From: Bacteroidales bacterium
GTDB lineage: Bacteria; Bacteroidota; Bacteroidia; Bacteroidales; WCHB1-69
DNA: 44,677 bases
NCBI GenBank assembly: GCA_017454945.1
Contig: JAFTCA010000026.1
Span: 1-44,677 of the forward strand
Direction of reading: 5' to 3'
Program-made: the position numbers and the translations under genes
Shown here: in pieces, positions 7,175 to 15,809 of the stretch
Position numbering within the stretch: position 1 is the stretch's first letter
Layout: each line of letters opens with the position of its first letter
The notes under the pieces: model-generated
Told to the model about the DNA's origin: nothing
The model's database searches: none
Seen by the model: only the letters and a program-made list of their open reading frames with translations

Positions 7175-8950
7175 TTATGAGATTAAATTGTCTTTTACTA
7201 TTTCAGCAATGTCTTTCACGGGGAAATCCTTGGCGTGCATGAAGGCTTTCTTGCACATGGGACAAGCCGTGGCGATAACATCGGGATTATTGCACAGCAG
7301 GCTTCTCATCGAGGCATCGCGAATCTCGCCCTGTTGGTCCGACTCGAGCACTGTATTGCCCAGATTGTACCCGCAGCAGATGCTCTTCTCTTTCTCGTAA
7401 CGCGCCTTGACAGGTGTTGCCACCGCCTTCAGCACGGAGCGCGGCTCATCGTAGATGCCACAGCCGCGGCCTAACTCGCACGGGTCGTGGTAAACAACCT
7501 TCAAAGCACTCTGCTGCACTTGCAAACGACCGCTGGCAATCAGCATGTTAATATATTCGGTATGATGCATCACCTTGATAGGCAAGCGATACTCTTTCTT
7601 GAATTCCTGATAACAGATGGGGCAAGAAGTCACCAGCAACTGCGCACCCGACTGCACAATAAGGCGGGTATTCTCACGGCGCAACTCGGTAGCCTGATTG
7701 TAAAAGCCCTGCTGCGCCAGTGGCTTGCCACAACAAACGGTTTTGTCTTGGTCCATATACCAATACTTCTGCCCTGCCGCCTCGAAAATGGCGCACATGG
7801 CCTCGGTGATACCTGGCGTAAGGTGTGACATACAACCACCGAAATAGGCCACACGACCAATAGCGCTAAAGGGCTTCACACGCTCCACATAATTATAATT
7901 GTCGTGCGTGTCGATCTCCTTTTTATTACGCATCTGCTTGCGCACCGCCGACTGCTCAATATTCACGGGACAGTCGGCCTCACAGCGCCCGCACATCAGG
8001 CAGTTGTTCACCACCTCAGGCTGCAGACGGTTGTAACGAAGGTCGCGCAGAAAATATACCGGCTGTATATTCTTAATATCCAAATAATTATTCAAAGGAC
8101 AAGCATCTATGCAGATGCCACAACGAGAGCAGGCACTCAGTTCGAATTTGGTATAGCCCGTCGGCTGCTCATGCTCCTTCACGCCCAACTTGCGGAAATA
8201 GATGAGGAACACCTCTGTGAAGATGTGCATGTAACGCGAGAAAGGCATCGCCACAAAGAAAGAGCCCAAGGCGATGGAATAGAGCGTCCACAGAGGCAAC
8301 TCGAGAGCCGCCGCCACCGGCTGGCTGAAAAGATTGCCAATGGCTTGCGTCATAAAGCCACCGTTATGGTAAAGAGCTGCGGTCGCACTTTCCGATAGAA
8401 GACGTAAGGGGAAAATACACCATAATGCCGACAGTGCAAACTTGTCGAAAATGACATGCTTGGTCGGCGACTTCATTCCGAACATGCGGGAATAGATACG
8501 CTTGGAATAGGCCAGCAGCACGCCCGACAACACATAGAGCAGCAGCAAGTCCATCAAGTTGGTGAAAAACGTGGCCGCCCCGAACGTATGGGGATTATGC
8601 TCAAAGAAACGGAAAAATATGCTCACCCAGAATGGCTTACCACCACCCAACGCCAAACGGCTTTCCACCGCACCCACCACAATCAGCAAAAACCAACCGA
8701 AGGCTATGCTGCGATGCATATAGCCTAACAATTTGTTTTTACGTGTGATACGGAAATGAAACAAACACTCTGTCAGCATCTCCCAAATCGCACCCAAGAA
8801 CTTCCAAGTAAAGATATTCTTACGCACGATGGTGCGCTGCAAACGATCGAATTGCCTTATCCAACTAACGTATTTCCATATACAAATGATAAACAGCAGC
8901 GCTGTTCCTAAACAGAACGGTATGACAAACGGATTAAAAAAGTCACCCAT
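7175..8950 (-). CDS. Membrane-bound HdrD/QmoC-like Fe-S protein (fusion of HdrE-, HdrC- and HdrB-like parts)
   Basis: A 591-residue fusion. Residues 1-250 hold several membrane helices of the NarI/HdrE type (about 8-28, 82-98, 130-148, 172-186, 218-236). Two [4Fe-4S] ferredoxin motifs follow: C274/277/280/284 and C317/320/323/327. Two CCG domains complete the protein: C373, C406-C407, C443, C446, and C491, C525-C526, C563, C566. This is the plan of a quinone-linked membrane Hdr subunit with its own catalytic B-like part. With the HdrB- and HdrA-like neighbours it should form a membrane-associated electron-transfer complex, perhaps exchanging electrons with menaquinone; heme-b ligands were not assigned. 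Confidence 0.85.
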   Translation of the reverse strand: MGDFFNPFVIPFCLGTALLFIICIWKYVSWIRQFDRLQRTIVRKNIFTWKFLGAIWEMLTECLFHFRITRKNKLLGYMHRSIAFGWFLLIVVGAVESRLALGGGKPFWVSIFFRFFEHNPHTFGAATFFTNLMDLLLLYVLSGVLLAYSKRIYSRMFGMKSPTKHVIFDKFALSALWCIFPLRLLSESATAALYHNGGFMTQAIGNLFSQPVAAALELPLWTLYSIALGSFFVAMPFSRYMHIFTEVFLIYFRKLGVKEHEQPTGYTKFELSACSRCGICIDACPLNNYLDIKNIQPVYFLRDLRYNRLQPEVVNNCLMCGRCEADCPVNIEQSAVRKQMRNKKEIDTHDNYNYVERVKPFSAIGRVAYFGGCMSHLTPGITEAMCAIFEAAGQKYWYMDQDKTVCCGKPLAQQGFYNQATELRRENTRLIVQSGAQLLVTSCPICYQEFKKEYRLPIKVMHHTEYINMLIASGRLQVQQSALKVVYHDPCELGRGCGIYDEPRSVLKAVATPVKARYEKEKSICCGYNLGNTVLESDQQGEIRDASMRSLLCNNPDVIATACPMCKKAFMHAKDFPVKDIAEIVKDNLIS

Positions 8951-9013
8951 AGTATTTCAATTAGTATATTTTAGTTTTAAATATCTTTATATCAATCAAT
9001 TATAAATTATAAA

Positions 9014-9520
9014 TCACCAATTCACGAATGCCTTATTAAAAATATCGTCGGTCAATGCCTCATTTATTGTGGTCACCAACGATCCCTCCACGGAGGAGAA
9101 GCTGGCGGTACTTGCATAGTCAGCATAGCGTGAAAACATCTGCTCGAAACTCTTTTCGTCATCAAACGTGTCGGTAAAACGAACATTAACCGTAATGGTC
9201 AAGCGGTTCATGGCGGCTTTATCGTTACCTTGAATAGCCACGGGCGAAACGGTATAATTCACAATTTCGCCTTCAATAACATAGTCGGCACGACCGCCAT
9301 TAACGATGGTCAGCGGGGTCTGGCTCTGCACCATATTCTTCAAGGCTGTCGTAAAGTCCTGACTTAATGTAGGATTAATCAGTGTGGAGTTGTTGGGGAA
9401 AGTGGCAATGCTGACGGTCTTGGCGCGCGGATCCACATTGCCGCCCGACAAAGAGACAGTCATTTTGCATGCCGACAGCAACAAGGACAAACCGATAAAA
9501 AGAATGCCAATTTTTCTCAT
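9014..9520 (-). CDS. lptE: LPS-assembly lipoprotein, LptE family
   Basis: A 168-residue outer-membrane lipoprotein with signal peptide MRKIGILFIGLSLLLSAC; Cys18 is the lipidation site in the lipobox LLSAC. The body matches the Bacteroidota LptE family: the TVSIATFPNNSTLINPTLSQ opening, a YVIEGEIVNY strand and an alternating β pattern with a C-terminal EALTDDIFNKAF helix. LptE is the plug and partner of the LptD barrel that inserts LPS into the outer leaflet. The chosen ATG is 4 bp after the stop of the sigma-54 activator, a pairing often seen in Bacteroidota. The Hdr-like genes follow after 63 bp. Confidence 0.88.
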   Translation of the reverse strand: MRKIGILFIGLSLLLSACKMTVSLSGGNVDPRAKTVSIATFPNNSTLINPTLSQDFTTALKNMVQSQTPLTIVNGGRADYVIEGEIVNYTVSPVAIQGNDKAAMNRLTITVNVRFTDTFDDEKSFEQMFSRYADYASTASFSSVEGSLVTTINEALTDDIFNKAFVNW

Positions 9521-9524
9521 ACTC

Positions 9525-10757
9525 TTACAATCCAAATTCGTTGATTTTACGATAAAGTGTGCGCTCCGAAATACCCAATTCCTCGGCCGCTTTACGCCGG
9601 TTATTGTTATGTTTGATCAACGCCTTCTTTACCAACTCCTTCTCGGTTTCAACCAGCGAGCAGCTGTCATCCACCACCTCTGGCTCGTCAATAAGCGCCA
9701 TCTCTTTCTTGCTGGTAGTCATCGCTATTGTCTTGGGACCCGCCAAAGCATAGGCATGACTTATCTTGACTGGAATATCCTCATCATGTATGTCTGATTG
9801 AAGTTTGTCGTCATTCATCATCGCCATCTTGTTCACCATCTTTTTCAACTCTTTCACCTCATCCTTCATTTCGGACAAATACTTGTATATCAATTCCCTT
9901 TCAAATGTTCCGACCGATTTTCCCTGATCCTGTTGGTCCCGTAGCAGCACAGGCAAACCCGACAGCATGGTATCGGGAAGATAGGAAGCTACCGTCTGCT
10001 CGTCTATCGTCCTTTTTCTCTCGATGATGGACATCTGCTCTGTCACATTTTTCAGTTGGCGGATATTTCCGGGCCACGGATAATTTTTCAGCACCTCGAG
10101 GGCGGCGGGTGTCAACTCAATTGCAGGCATGTGGTAATGCTCTGAGAAATCGGAAGCGAACTTGGTGAACAACAATATGATATCATCTTTGCGATCGCGC
10201 AAGGACGGCACATGAATCGGCACCGTGTTGAGGCGGTAGTACAAATCCTCACGGAACTTGCCCTCACTGATCCTATGTGGAATATTGACATTGGTTGCGG
10301 CCACCACTCTGACATCGGTTTTTTGCGGTTTGGATGAGCCCACACGTATAAACTCACCGCTCTCGAGCACACGCAATAGGCGTACTTGCGTTGCCAACGG
10401 CAAATCAGCCACCTCATCCAAAAAGATGGTACCGCCATTGGCCTCTTCAAAATAGCCCTTACGGCTATCGACAGCACCTGTAAAAGCGCCCTTTTCGTGA
10501 CCGAAAAGTTCCGAATCGATGGTTCCTTCAGGTATGGCCCCGCAGTTTACAGCAATATAGCGACCGTGTTTACGCGGACTGTTATCGTGAATGATTTTTG
10601 AGAAATTTTCCTTACCAACACCACTCTCCCCCGTGATCAGCACCGTCAAGTTGGTTTTGGCCACCTGAACAGCTATATCAATCGCTCTATCCAACGTAGC
10701 ATCATGTCCAATGATTCCATATCGTTGTTTTACAGCAATTAAATCTCTCTGTTCCAT
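9525..10757 (-). CDS. Sigma-54-dependent transcriptional activator without receiver domain
   Basis: A 410-residue bacterial enhancer-binding protein. The AAA+ core begins almost at the N-terminus: Walker A GESGVGKE at 43-50, the sigma-54 contact loop GAFTGA at 90-95, Walker B IFLDE at 111-115 and a sensor-like RLNTVPIHVPSLRDR. A linker (about 300-370) leads to a Fis-type helix-turn-helix at the C-terminus (NNRRKAAEELGISERTLYRKI). No response-regulator, GAF or PAS domain is present, so control must come through expression, a partner protein or a ligand. It heads the unit containing lptE and the Hdr-like genes. The target promoters are unknown. Confidence 0.93.
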   Translation of the reverse strand: MEQRDLIAVKQRYGIIGHDATLDRAIDIAVQVAKTNLTVLITGESGVGKENFSKIIHDNSPRKHGRYIAVNCGAIPEGTIDSELFGHEKGAFTGAVDSRKGYFEEANGGTIFLDEVADLPLATQVRLLRVLESGEFIRVGSSKPQKTDVRVVAATNVNIPHRISEGKFREDLYYRLNTVPIHVPSLRDRKDDIILLFTKFASDFSEHYHMPAIELTPAALEVLKNYPWPGNIRQLKNVTEQMSIIERKRTIDEQTVASYLPDTMLSGLPVLLRDQQDQGKSVGTFERELIYKYLSEMKDEVKELKKMVNKMAMMNDDKLQSDIHDEDIPVKISHAYALAGPKTIAMTTSKKEMALIDEPEVVDDSCSLVETEKELVKKALIKHNNNRRKAAEELGISERTLYRKINEFGL

Positions 10758-10807
10758 CTGAAAAAAATTTATGATTATATTTTATATAAATAGGCAATAA
10801 AACTATG

Positions 10808-10815
10808 CAAAAATA
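10808..10815 (-). promoter_or_regulatory. -7 box for the sigma-54 activator operon
   Basis: Minus-strand TATTTTTG, 50 bp before the ATG at 10757. It lies 2 bp from the plus-strand box of the divergent lipoprotein gene. Confidence 0.6.
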
Positions 10816-10817
10816 GT

Positions 10818-10825
10818 TATTTTTG
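10818..10825 (+). promoter_or_regulatory. -7 box for the MORN lipoprotein / ostA unit
   Basis: Plus-strand TATTTTTG, 44 bp before the ATG at 10870 and back to back with the minus-strand box at 10808-10815. Confidence 0.6.
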
Positions 10826-10869
10826 TGATACGAAAAACGAATACTATACCATTTTGCAACAGCCGAAAG

Positions 10870-11565
10870 ATGAACTATTTAAAAAAAATATCACTATTCA
10901 TCCTCCCCTTTTTACTCTTCAACGCCTGCACTAAAACCCAAACCGACTACTACGAAAACGGCCAAATCAAATCAGTCATCCCCTACCGTCACGGCAAAGA
11001 AAACGGTATGGCTGTCTATTACAACGAAAATGGCTGGAAAGAGCTGGAAGTGATGATGAAAAACGGGCAGAAGAACGGCAAACTGACCCGATACAACTTC
11101 AATGCGAAACCCGAAGCGGAAGAGACCTACATCAACGATTTGCTGGAAGGCAAACAGATTATCTACGACCTTATGGGCGATAAGATCTTAGAAGCCAACT
11201 ATGTGCACGGCAAAAAGAACGGTCCTTACACTACCTGGCACTACAAAGATATGCTTCGCGAGAAAGGCGCCTTTGTGGATGACCTTTTCGATGGCAAATG
11301 GGAATACTACGACGACCGCGGATTTAACGTAGGCGAAGCCACTTTCAGCAAAGGAACAGGTACTCAAAATGCCTACGACGCCCACGGCAACATCATGAGA
11401 GTAACACACTATGTGAACAATCTGAAAGACGGCGAAGAGGTGAACTACAACCCCCAAGGGGAAGTCATCAAGACGGTCATTTACAAAGAAGGACGCATCA
11501 TCTCCGTGGATGGTGTTTCTGTTGAAGAAATGACAGCCGAAGCGGACACCACATCAAGCAAATAA
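10870..11565 (+). CDS. MORN-repeat (YwqK-like) lipoprotein
   Basis: A 231-residue lipoprotein: signal peptide MNYLKKISLFILPFLLFNAC with Cys20 as the lipidation site. The mature part is a string of MORN_2-type repeats of about 20-25 residues, recognisable by YYENGQIKS, YYNENGWKEL, GKxNGxxxxY and DGKWEYYDDRG elements. Such proteins are sometimes annotated as YwqK-family antitoxins, but here the signal peptide and position argue for an envelope role. ostA follows after 3 bp, suggesting that they are co-transcribed; divergent lptE reinforces the LPS-transport theme. The exact function is unknown. Confidence 0.8.
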   Translation: MNYLKKISLFILPFLLFNACTKTQTDYYENGQIKSVIPYRHGKENGMAVYYNENGWKELEVMMKNGQKNGKLTRYNFNAKPEAEETYINDLLEGKQIIYDLMGDKILEANYVHGKKNGPYTTWHYKDMLREKGAFVDDLFDGKWEYYDDRGFNVGEATFSKGTGTQNAYDAHGNIMRVTHYVNNLKDGEEVNYNPQGEVIKTVIYKEGRIISVDGVSVEEMTAEADTTSSK

Positions 11566-11568
11566 TCT

Positions 11569-13092
11569 GTGAGAAAAACAGTTACACATATCATCCTCTT
11601 TTGTTTGTGCCTCCTATCATGGACAGCCAGCGCCCAGACCAAAATCAATTTCAGGGCCGATATGCTGGACTATGACGAGGCGGTGCTGCCTGGTGTGGAG
11701 CGCTTTACGGGCAATGTGGTGTTCAATCACGGCAACACCATCGGTTACTGCGACAGCGCCTACCACTACTCCGACAAGAACATTCTGGAGGGATTCGGCG
11801 AGAATGTCCGCATTCATGTCAACGACTCGGTGACCCTTTATGGCAAATATCTTTATTACGACGGCAACACCAAGATCGCTTCCATCTCGCGCAATGTAGT
11901 GCTAATGGACAATACCTCCGCCCTTTACACCGACAGCTTAATTTACGATTTGGAACAGGATGTGGGCTACTATATCACGCCGGGCAAGATGATCAACAAA
12001 GACAATGTGCTGACCAGCGAGCGTGGATATTTCTACACCAAACTCAACGAGGCCCTGCTGTACGATGATGTCAAACTCACCAGCGACTCGTACAACATGG
12101 ACTGTCAGGCCTTGAAATACAACACTCAAAGCGAGATGGTCTATTTCATCTCTCGCACGCACATGGTTTCCGACGACAACATTATCTACACCTCGTCGGG
12201 CTGGTACAATATGGCCACCGACATTGCCAATCTTGTGAAAGATGTGATCATTTTCAATGAAACCCAACGGCTCTCGGGCGACACCATCTATTACGACAAA
12301 AACCAACGTTTCGGCATCGGAAGAGGCCATGTGGTCATCATTGACTCGGCTGAAAACTACAAGGCCACAGGTAATTACATCGAGCATCACGAAACTGGCG
12401 GATACTCCACCATCACCGACCGCGGGCAGCTTATACTCATCGACCGTCGCGACTCACTGCACCTGCATGCCGACACCATCAAGATTCTGTTCGACTCGGT
12501 GCGCAGTCCGCAATTCATGAACGCCTACAACCACACCAAGTTCTACCGAGAGGATATCCAAGGCGCCTGTGACTCACTAACTTACAACGTTGTCGATTCG
12601 CTGCTTACCATGTTCTACAACCCCGTCATCTGGTCGGGTGAAAACCAGCTGACCGCCGACACCATCTATTTCGAGATTCTCGACTCCATCAACATCCGCG
12701 CCGACCTGCGCAAGTCGGGTTTCATTGCCGCCTCTCTCTTCGACGAACAAGACTTCAACCAGATCAAAGGGCTTAACATTATCGGCCACATCCAAAACCG
12801 CAAACTTGTCGAAGTGGACGTCATCGGCAATGCCGAATGCCTATACTACATACAAGAAGACGACAACTCGCTGATGGGCGTCAACTCTTCTACCACCAGC
12901 GAGATGAAAATCCTATTCGAAAACAACGAAGTGCAATCCATTATTTTTTACAATAATCCCAACGGCAACATCTACCCCGACAATCAATTGGAGGCTAAAG
13001 AACGTTTACTCAAGGACTTCCGATGGTTGAACACTTATCGGTCGCAAAGCCCTGACGACATTTTCCACACGCCAATTCCCCGAGAGAAATAG
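11569..13092 (+). CDS. OstA/LptA-like LPS transport protein
   Basis: A 507-residue exported protein with a signal peptide ending TASAQ (about residue 22) and an N-terminal OstA/LptA β-jellyroll: INFRADMLDYDE, FTGNVVFNHGNTIGYCDSAYHY, then regularly spaced GDTIYYD and ADTIYFE strands along the chain. LptA-type proteins bridge the periplasm for LPS delivery to LptD-LptE. At over 500 residues it is far longer than E. coli LptA (185) and matches the long OstA-like proteins of Bacteroidota. The start appears to be GTG, 3 bp after the previous stop; no ATG is available in frame before the signal peptide. A divergent operon carries lptE. Confidence 0.85.
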   Translation: MRKTVTHIILFCLCLLSWTASAQTKINFRADMLDYDEAVLPGVERFTGNVVFNHGNTIGYCDSAYHYSDKNILEGFGENVRIHVNDSVTLYGKYLYYDGNTKIASISRNVVLMDNTSALYTDSLIYDLEQDVGYYITPGKMINKDNVLTSERGYFYTKLNEALLYDDVKLTSDSYNMDCQALKYNTQSEMVYFISRTHMVSDDNIIYTSSGWYNMATDIANLVKDVIIFNETQRLSGDTIYYDKNQRFGIGRGHVVIIDSAENYKATGNYIEHHETGGYSTITDRGQLILIDRRDSLHLHADTIKILFDSVRSPQFMNAYNHTKFYREDIQGACDSLTYNVVDSLLTMFYNPVIWSGENQLTADTIYFEILDSINIRADLRKSGFIAASLFDEQDFNQIKGLNIIGHIQNRKLVEVDVIGNAECLYYIQEDDNSLMGVNSSTTSEMKILFENNEVQSIIFYNNPNGNIYPDNQLEAKERLLKDFRWLNTYRSQSPDDIFHTPIPREK

Positions 13093-13117
13093 ATTTCACA
13101 ACAAAAAGAATTTCATG

Positions 13118-13125
13118 TATTTTTG
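13118..13125 (+). promoter_or_regulatory. -7 box for the transketolase C-half gene
   Basis: TATTTTTG 18 bp before the ATG at 13144, giving a short leader. It rules out an in-frame start inside the box itself. Confidence 0.6.
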
Positions 13126-13143
13126 CAAAACAAAAACAACGAT

Positions 13144-14100
13144 ATGAATCCTATTACATGCAACGACTTTAAGGACACCCGTTCCGGATTCGGCCAAGGA
13201 CTGCTGGAAGCCGGACGTAAAAATGAGAATGTTTTCGCCTTATGTGCCGATGTGACTGGCAGTTTGAAGATGGGCGACTTTAAGAAAGAGATGCCCGACC
13301 GCTTCATTCAGACCGGCATTGCCGAGGCTAACATGGTGGGCATTTCGGCTGGTTTGGCCCTCAGCGGCAAGATCCCGTTTGCCGGCGCTTTTGCCGGTTT
13401 CATCACGGGCCGTGTGTACGACCAGATCCGAATGACCGTCGCCTACTCGAACCTCAATGTCAAACTGTGCGGCTCGCACTCGGGAATCACTGTTGGTGAA
13501 GACGGAGCCACACACCAGATTATGGAAGATATCGGCTTGATGAAGATGTTGCCCAACATGGTGGTTATCAACCCGTGCGACTACAACCAGACCCGACTGG
13601 CCACGATGGCCGTCGCCGACTATAAAGGGCCTGTTTACCTCCGTTTCGGACGTCCCTCAGTGCCCAACTTCACTCCCGCTGACGCGCCCTTCATCATTGG
13701 CAAGGCCAACCTGCTGAACGAAGGCTCGGATGTTACCATCATCGCCACGGGACATTTGGTATATCCCGCCATGGAAGCCGCCTACACCCTTTCGCAAAAA
13801 GGCGTTTCCGCAGAAGTTATTAACATTCACACCATCAAACCGTTGGACAACGATGCTATCCTGAAGAGTGTAGCCAAAACCCACTGTGTGGTGACGGCTG
13901 AAGAGCACTTGCTGAATGGCGGTCTGGGCGATTCGGTCTGCCAACTGCTGGCACGCAAGCATCCCGCACCCGTTGAGATGGTTGGCGTAGATGACCATTT
14001 CGGCGAAAGCGGCACGCCCGCCCAACTGATGAAGAAATTCGGCCTCGATGCCGACCATATTGTTGAAGCAGCCCTTAAATCCATTGCACGCAAAGCATAA
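13144..14100 (+). CDS. Transketolase, C-terminal subunit
   Basis: A 318-residue protein equal to the pyrimidine-binding and C-terminal domains of transketolase. It shows FIQTGIAEANMVGISAGLALSG with the conserved glutamate that activates thiamine diphosphate, SHSGITVGEDGATHQ, and the C-terminal domain SDVTIIATGHLV...AEVINIHTIKPLD. It needs an N-terminal partner carrying the diphosphate-binding GDG motif; in split transketolases this gene normally lies directly upstream, but here the upstream gene is ostA and no such half exists in the window. It has its own promoter. Pentose-phosphate pathway function is likely, with the N-half encoded elsewhere. The ECF sigma gene starts 8 bp after the stop. 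Confidence 0.88.
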   Translation: MNPITCNDFKDTRSGFGQGLLEAGRKNENVFALCADVTGSLKMGDFKKEMPDRFIQTGIAEANMVGISAGLALSGKIPFAGAFAGFITGRVYDQIRMTVAYSNLNVKLCGSHSGITVGEDGATHQIMEDIGLMKMLPNMVVINPCDYNQTRLATMAVADYKGPVYLRFGRPSVPNFTPADAPFIIGKANLLNEGSDVTIIATGHLVYPAMEAAYTLSQKGVSAEVINIHTIKPLDNDAILKSVAKTHCVVTAEEHLLNGGLGDSVCQLLARKHPAPVEMVGVDDHFGESGTPAQLMKKFGLDADHIVEAALKSIARKA

Positions 14101-14108
14101 AACCGCCC

Positions 14109-14657
14109 ATGAAAGAGATTAGTGATGACTATATCCTATCCCTCTTCCGTAATGAAAAGACCAAAGAGGATGCCTTCAACCTGTTGATGCAGAAGTTTCA
14201 ACGGGAGGTCTACTATGCTGTCCGCCATATTGTCCATCTTCACGAAGATGCCAACGATGTGACTCAGAATGTCTTTATCAAAATATGGAGGCACCTCGAC
14301 AAGTTCAAGGGCGAATCAAGTCTGAAAACTTGGATTTCCAAAATCTGCGTCAATGAATCGTTAACCTTCATTGAAAAGAAAAAGAAAATGCTCAACCTCA
14401 CCGACGACACCTTCCCCGACTATCTGATGAATGTGGCTTCGGAAGACAAATACTTCTCAGCAGACAAAATACAAATGCTTTTGGAACAAGCCATTATGCA
14501 ATTGCCACCCAAACAGAAGATTGTCTTTACCATGCGCTACTACGATGAGATGCCCTACGAAGAGATGTCGAAGATTCTCGACACTTCCGAAAGTGCCTTG
14601 AAAGCCTCCTACCATTTTGCGTTCAAAAAAGTGGAAGAATTTCTGAAACAGCATTAA
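14109..14657 (+). CDS. ECF-type RNA polymerase sigma factor
   Basis: A 182-residue sigma-70 family protein with only regions 2 and 4. Region 2: FQREVYYAVRHIV...EDANDVTQNVFIKIWRHLDKF. Region 4: LPPKQKIVFTMRYYDEMPYEEMSKILDTSESALKASYHFAFKKVEEFL, with the helix-turn-helix. It would direct core polymerase to a small regulon, probably envelope related. The next gene encodes a one-span membrane protein with the organisation of an anti-sigma factor. The 8-bp gap to the transketolase gene suggests read-through from that promoter as well. Confidence 0.93.
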   Translation: MKEISDDYILSLFRNEKTKEDAFNLLMQKFQREVYYAVRHIVHLHEDANDVTQNVFIKIWRHLDKFKGESSLKTWISKICVNESLTFIEKKKKMLNLTDDTFPDYLMNVASEDKYFSADKIQMLLEQAIMQLPPKQKIVFTMRYYDEMPYEEMSKILDTSESALKASYHFAFKKVEEFLKQH

Positions 14658-14716
14658 ACTTTGTTGCATTAATATTGTCTAATTATTGATTTTTACATTC
14701 CCCTACATATAACGCC

Positions 14717-15193
14717 ATGGATTTAAATCAACTAAAAAACAAAGACTGCTACAAGGTTCCTGAAAACTATTTTGAGAAATTGCCCAAGATGGTTTTCCAG
14801 AATATTGCCAAGCAAAAAAGGGCGATGACTATCCGGAGAAGCGCGATAGCCATTGCATCCCTTGCTGCATCTATCCTGCTCATTGTAGGTATCATACAAC
14901 TCCGCCCCACCACGCAAGTACCTCTCGTTGCGCAAGTTGACACCACGGCTCAAAAGACGGGCACAACGGAAGTCGCTACTGCCGAAGCACCCGCCAAACA
15001 AGAGGCCGGCATCATGACGGCACAAGCCGCCTACACGCCTCAAACGGCCACGGCAACAAGCCGCAAAGCCCAAGCCCGTCCAGCCTCCGCCTCTGAAGAG
15101 CCTGCAACACTTGAAGATATTGACTATCAAATTATTAACTCCTATATTGAGGACCTCTCTTTAGACGATTATCTTTACGTAAGCTACGAATAA
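14717..15193 (+). CDS. Putative anti-sigma factor, single-span membrane protein
   Basis: A 158-residue protein with a short cytoplasmic head (DCYKVPENYFEKLP near residues 10-24, a motif commonly seen downstream of Bacteroidota ECF sigma genes), one membrane helix (about 41-62) and an Ala/Thr/Gln-rich low-complexity periplasmic part, ending with an acidic helix DIDYQIINSYIEDLSLDDYL. No zinc-binding anti-sigma motif is visible. The anti-sigma role is inferred from position and topology. It lies 59 bp after the sigma gene and 42 bp before the small secreted protein. Confidence 0.65.
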   Translation: MDLNQLKNKDCYKVPENYFEKLPKMVFQNIAKQKRAMTIRRSAIAIASLAASILLIVGIIQLRPTTQVPLVAQVDTTAQKTGTTEVATAEAPAKQEAGIMTAQAAYTPQTATATSRKAQARPASASEEPATLEDIDYQIINSYIEDLSLDDYLYVSYE

Positions 15194-15235
15194 CGATTAG
15201 GTGATTGGGAAAATTCTTTTCAAAAACAACATACC

Positions 15236-15787
15236 ATGAGAAAACCGATATTAACCTTACTGTTAGCACTCCTCATTGCTCCGACCCTGACAACTTTGGC
15301 GCAACAGCCCACATCTAAGGAGCCGGTTAAAATCATTGTACTGAAACGCAATTTTTTCAAAGACAGCCTGAATTTGAATGTGGATGTATCGAATGTGTTC
15401 TGGAACAAATTCGATGTATTTGAAAACCGAGAGGCCGTTTTTCACGAAGAGTTCAAGAGAGATATGGAATCGCACGGCATCGACTTGCGCAAGGACACCA
15501 AACTCTCCAAAGAACAGTCGGTGTATGTAATCCAGAAGAAAATGGAAATGAAAGAGAAAATACTCGGACTGGACAAGGAGCGTTTCAACACCTACCAAAA
15601 GATTCTTCCTGCTGAAGACCTTATCAGATATTATGATTTGGAACAGGAATTCAAAACCGAGATGACCAAAAAATTTGAAGCGTCCAAACGAGTTTCCAAA
15701 CCTGCCAACACACAAACTATCAAGCTCTCCACACCCACTTCCTCACAGAAAAGCATCACCATTGAGGCCCATCCCCAACAAAAATAA
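15236..15787 (+). CDS. Small exported protein, possibly CpxP/Spy-like
   Basis: A 183-residue protein with a signal peptide ending TTLAQ (near residue 22). The mature chain is charged and mostly helical (KMEMKEKILGLDKERFNTYQKIL, then DLIRYYDLEQEFKTEMTKKFEA), resembling the helical layout of periplasmic CpxP/Spy-type proteins, though the LTxxQ signature is not clear. As third gene of an ECF sigma - anti-sigma unit it is a candidate periplasmic sensor or effector. A strong terminator follows the stop. The assignment to a family is tentative. Confidence 0.55.
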   Translation: MRKPILTLLLALLIAPTLTTLAQQPTSKEPVKIIVLKRNFFKDSLNLNVDVSNVFWNKFDVFENREAVFHEEFKRDMESHGIDLRKDTKLSKEQSVYVIQKKMEMKEKILGLDKERFNTYQKILPAEDLIRYYDLEQEFKTEMTKKFEASKRVSKPANTQTIKLSTPTSSQKSITIEAHPQQK

Positions 15788-15809
15788 AGACCATCATTCC
15801 TAACCATAG

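Noticed and set aside
10870..11565. Toxin-antitoxin system based on YwqK-like similarity
   Set aside because: There is no toxin gene next to it, and the protein is a lipoprotein co-located with LPS transport genes; MORN-type repeats explain the similarity.
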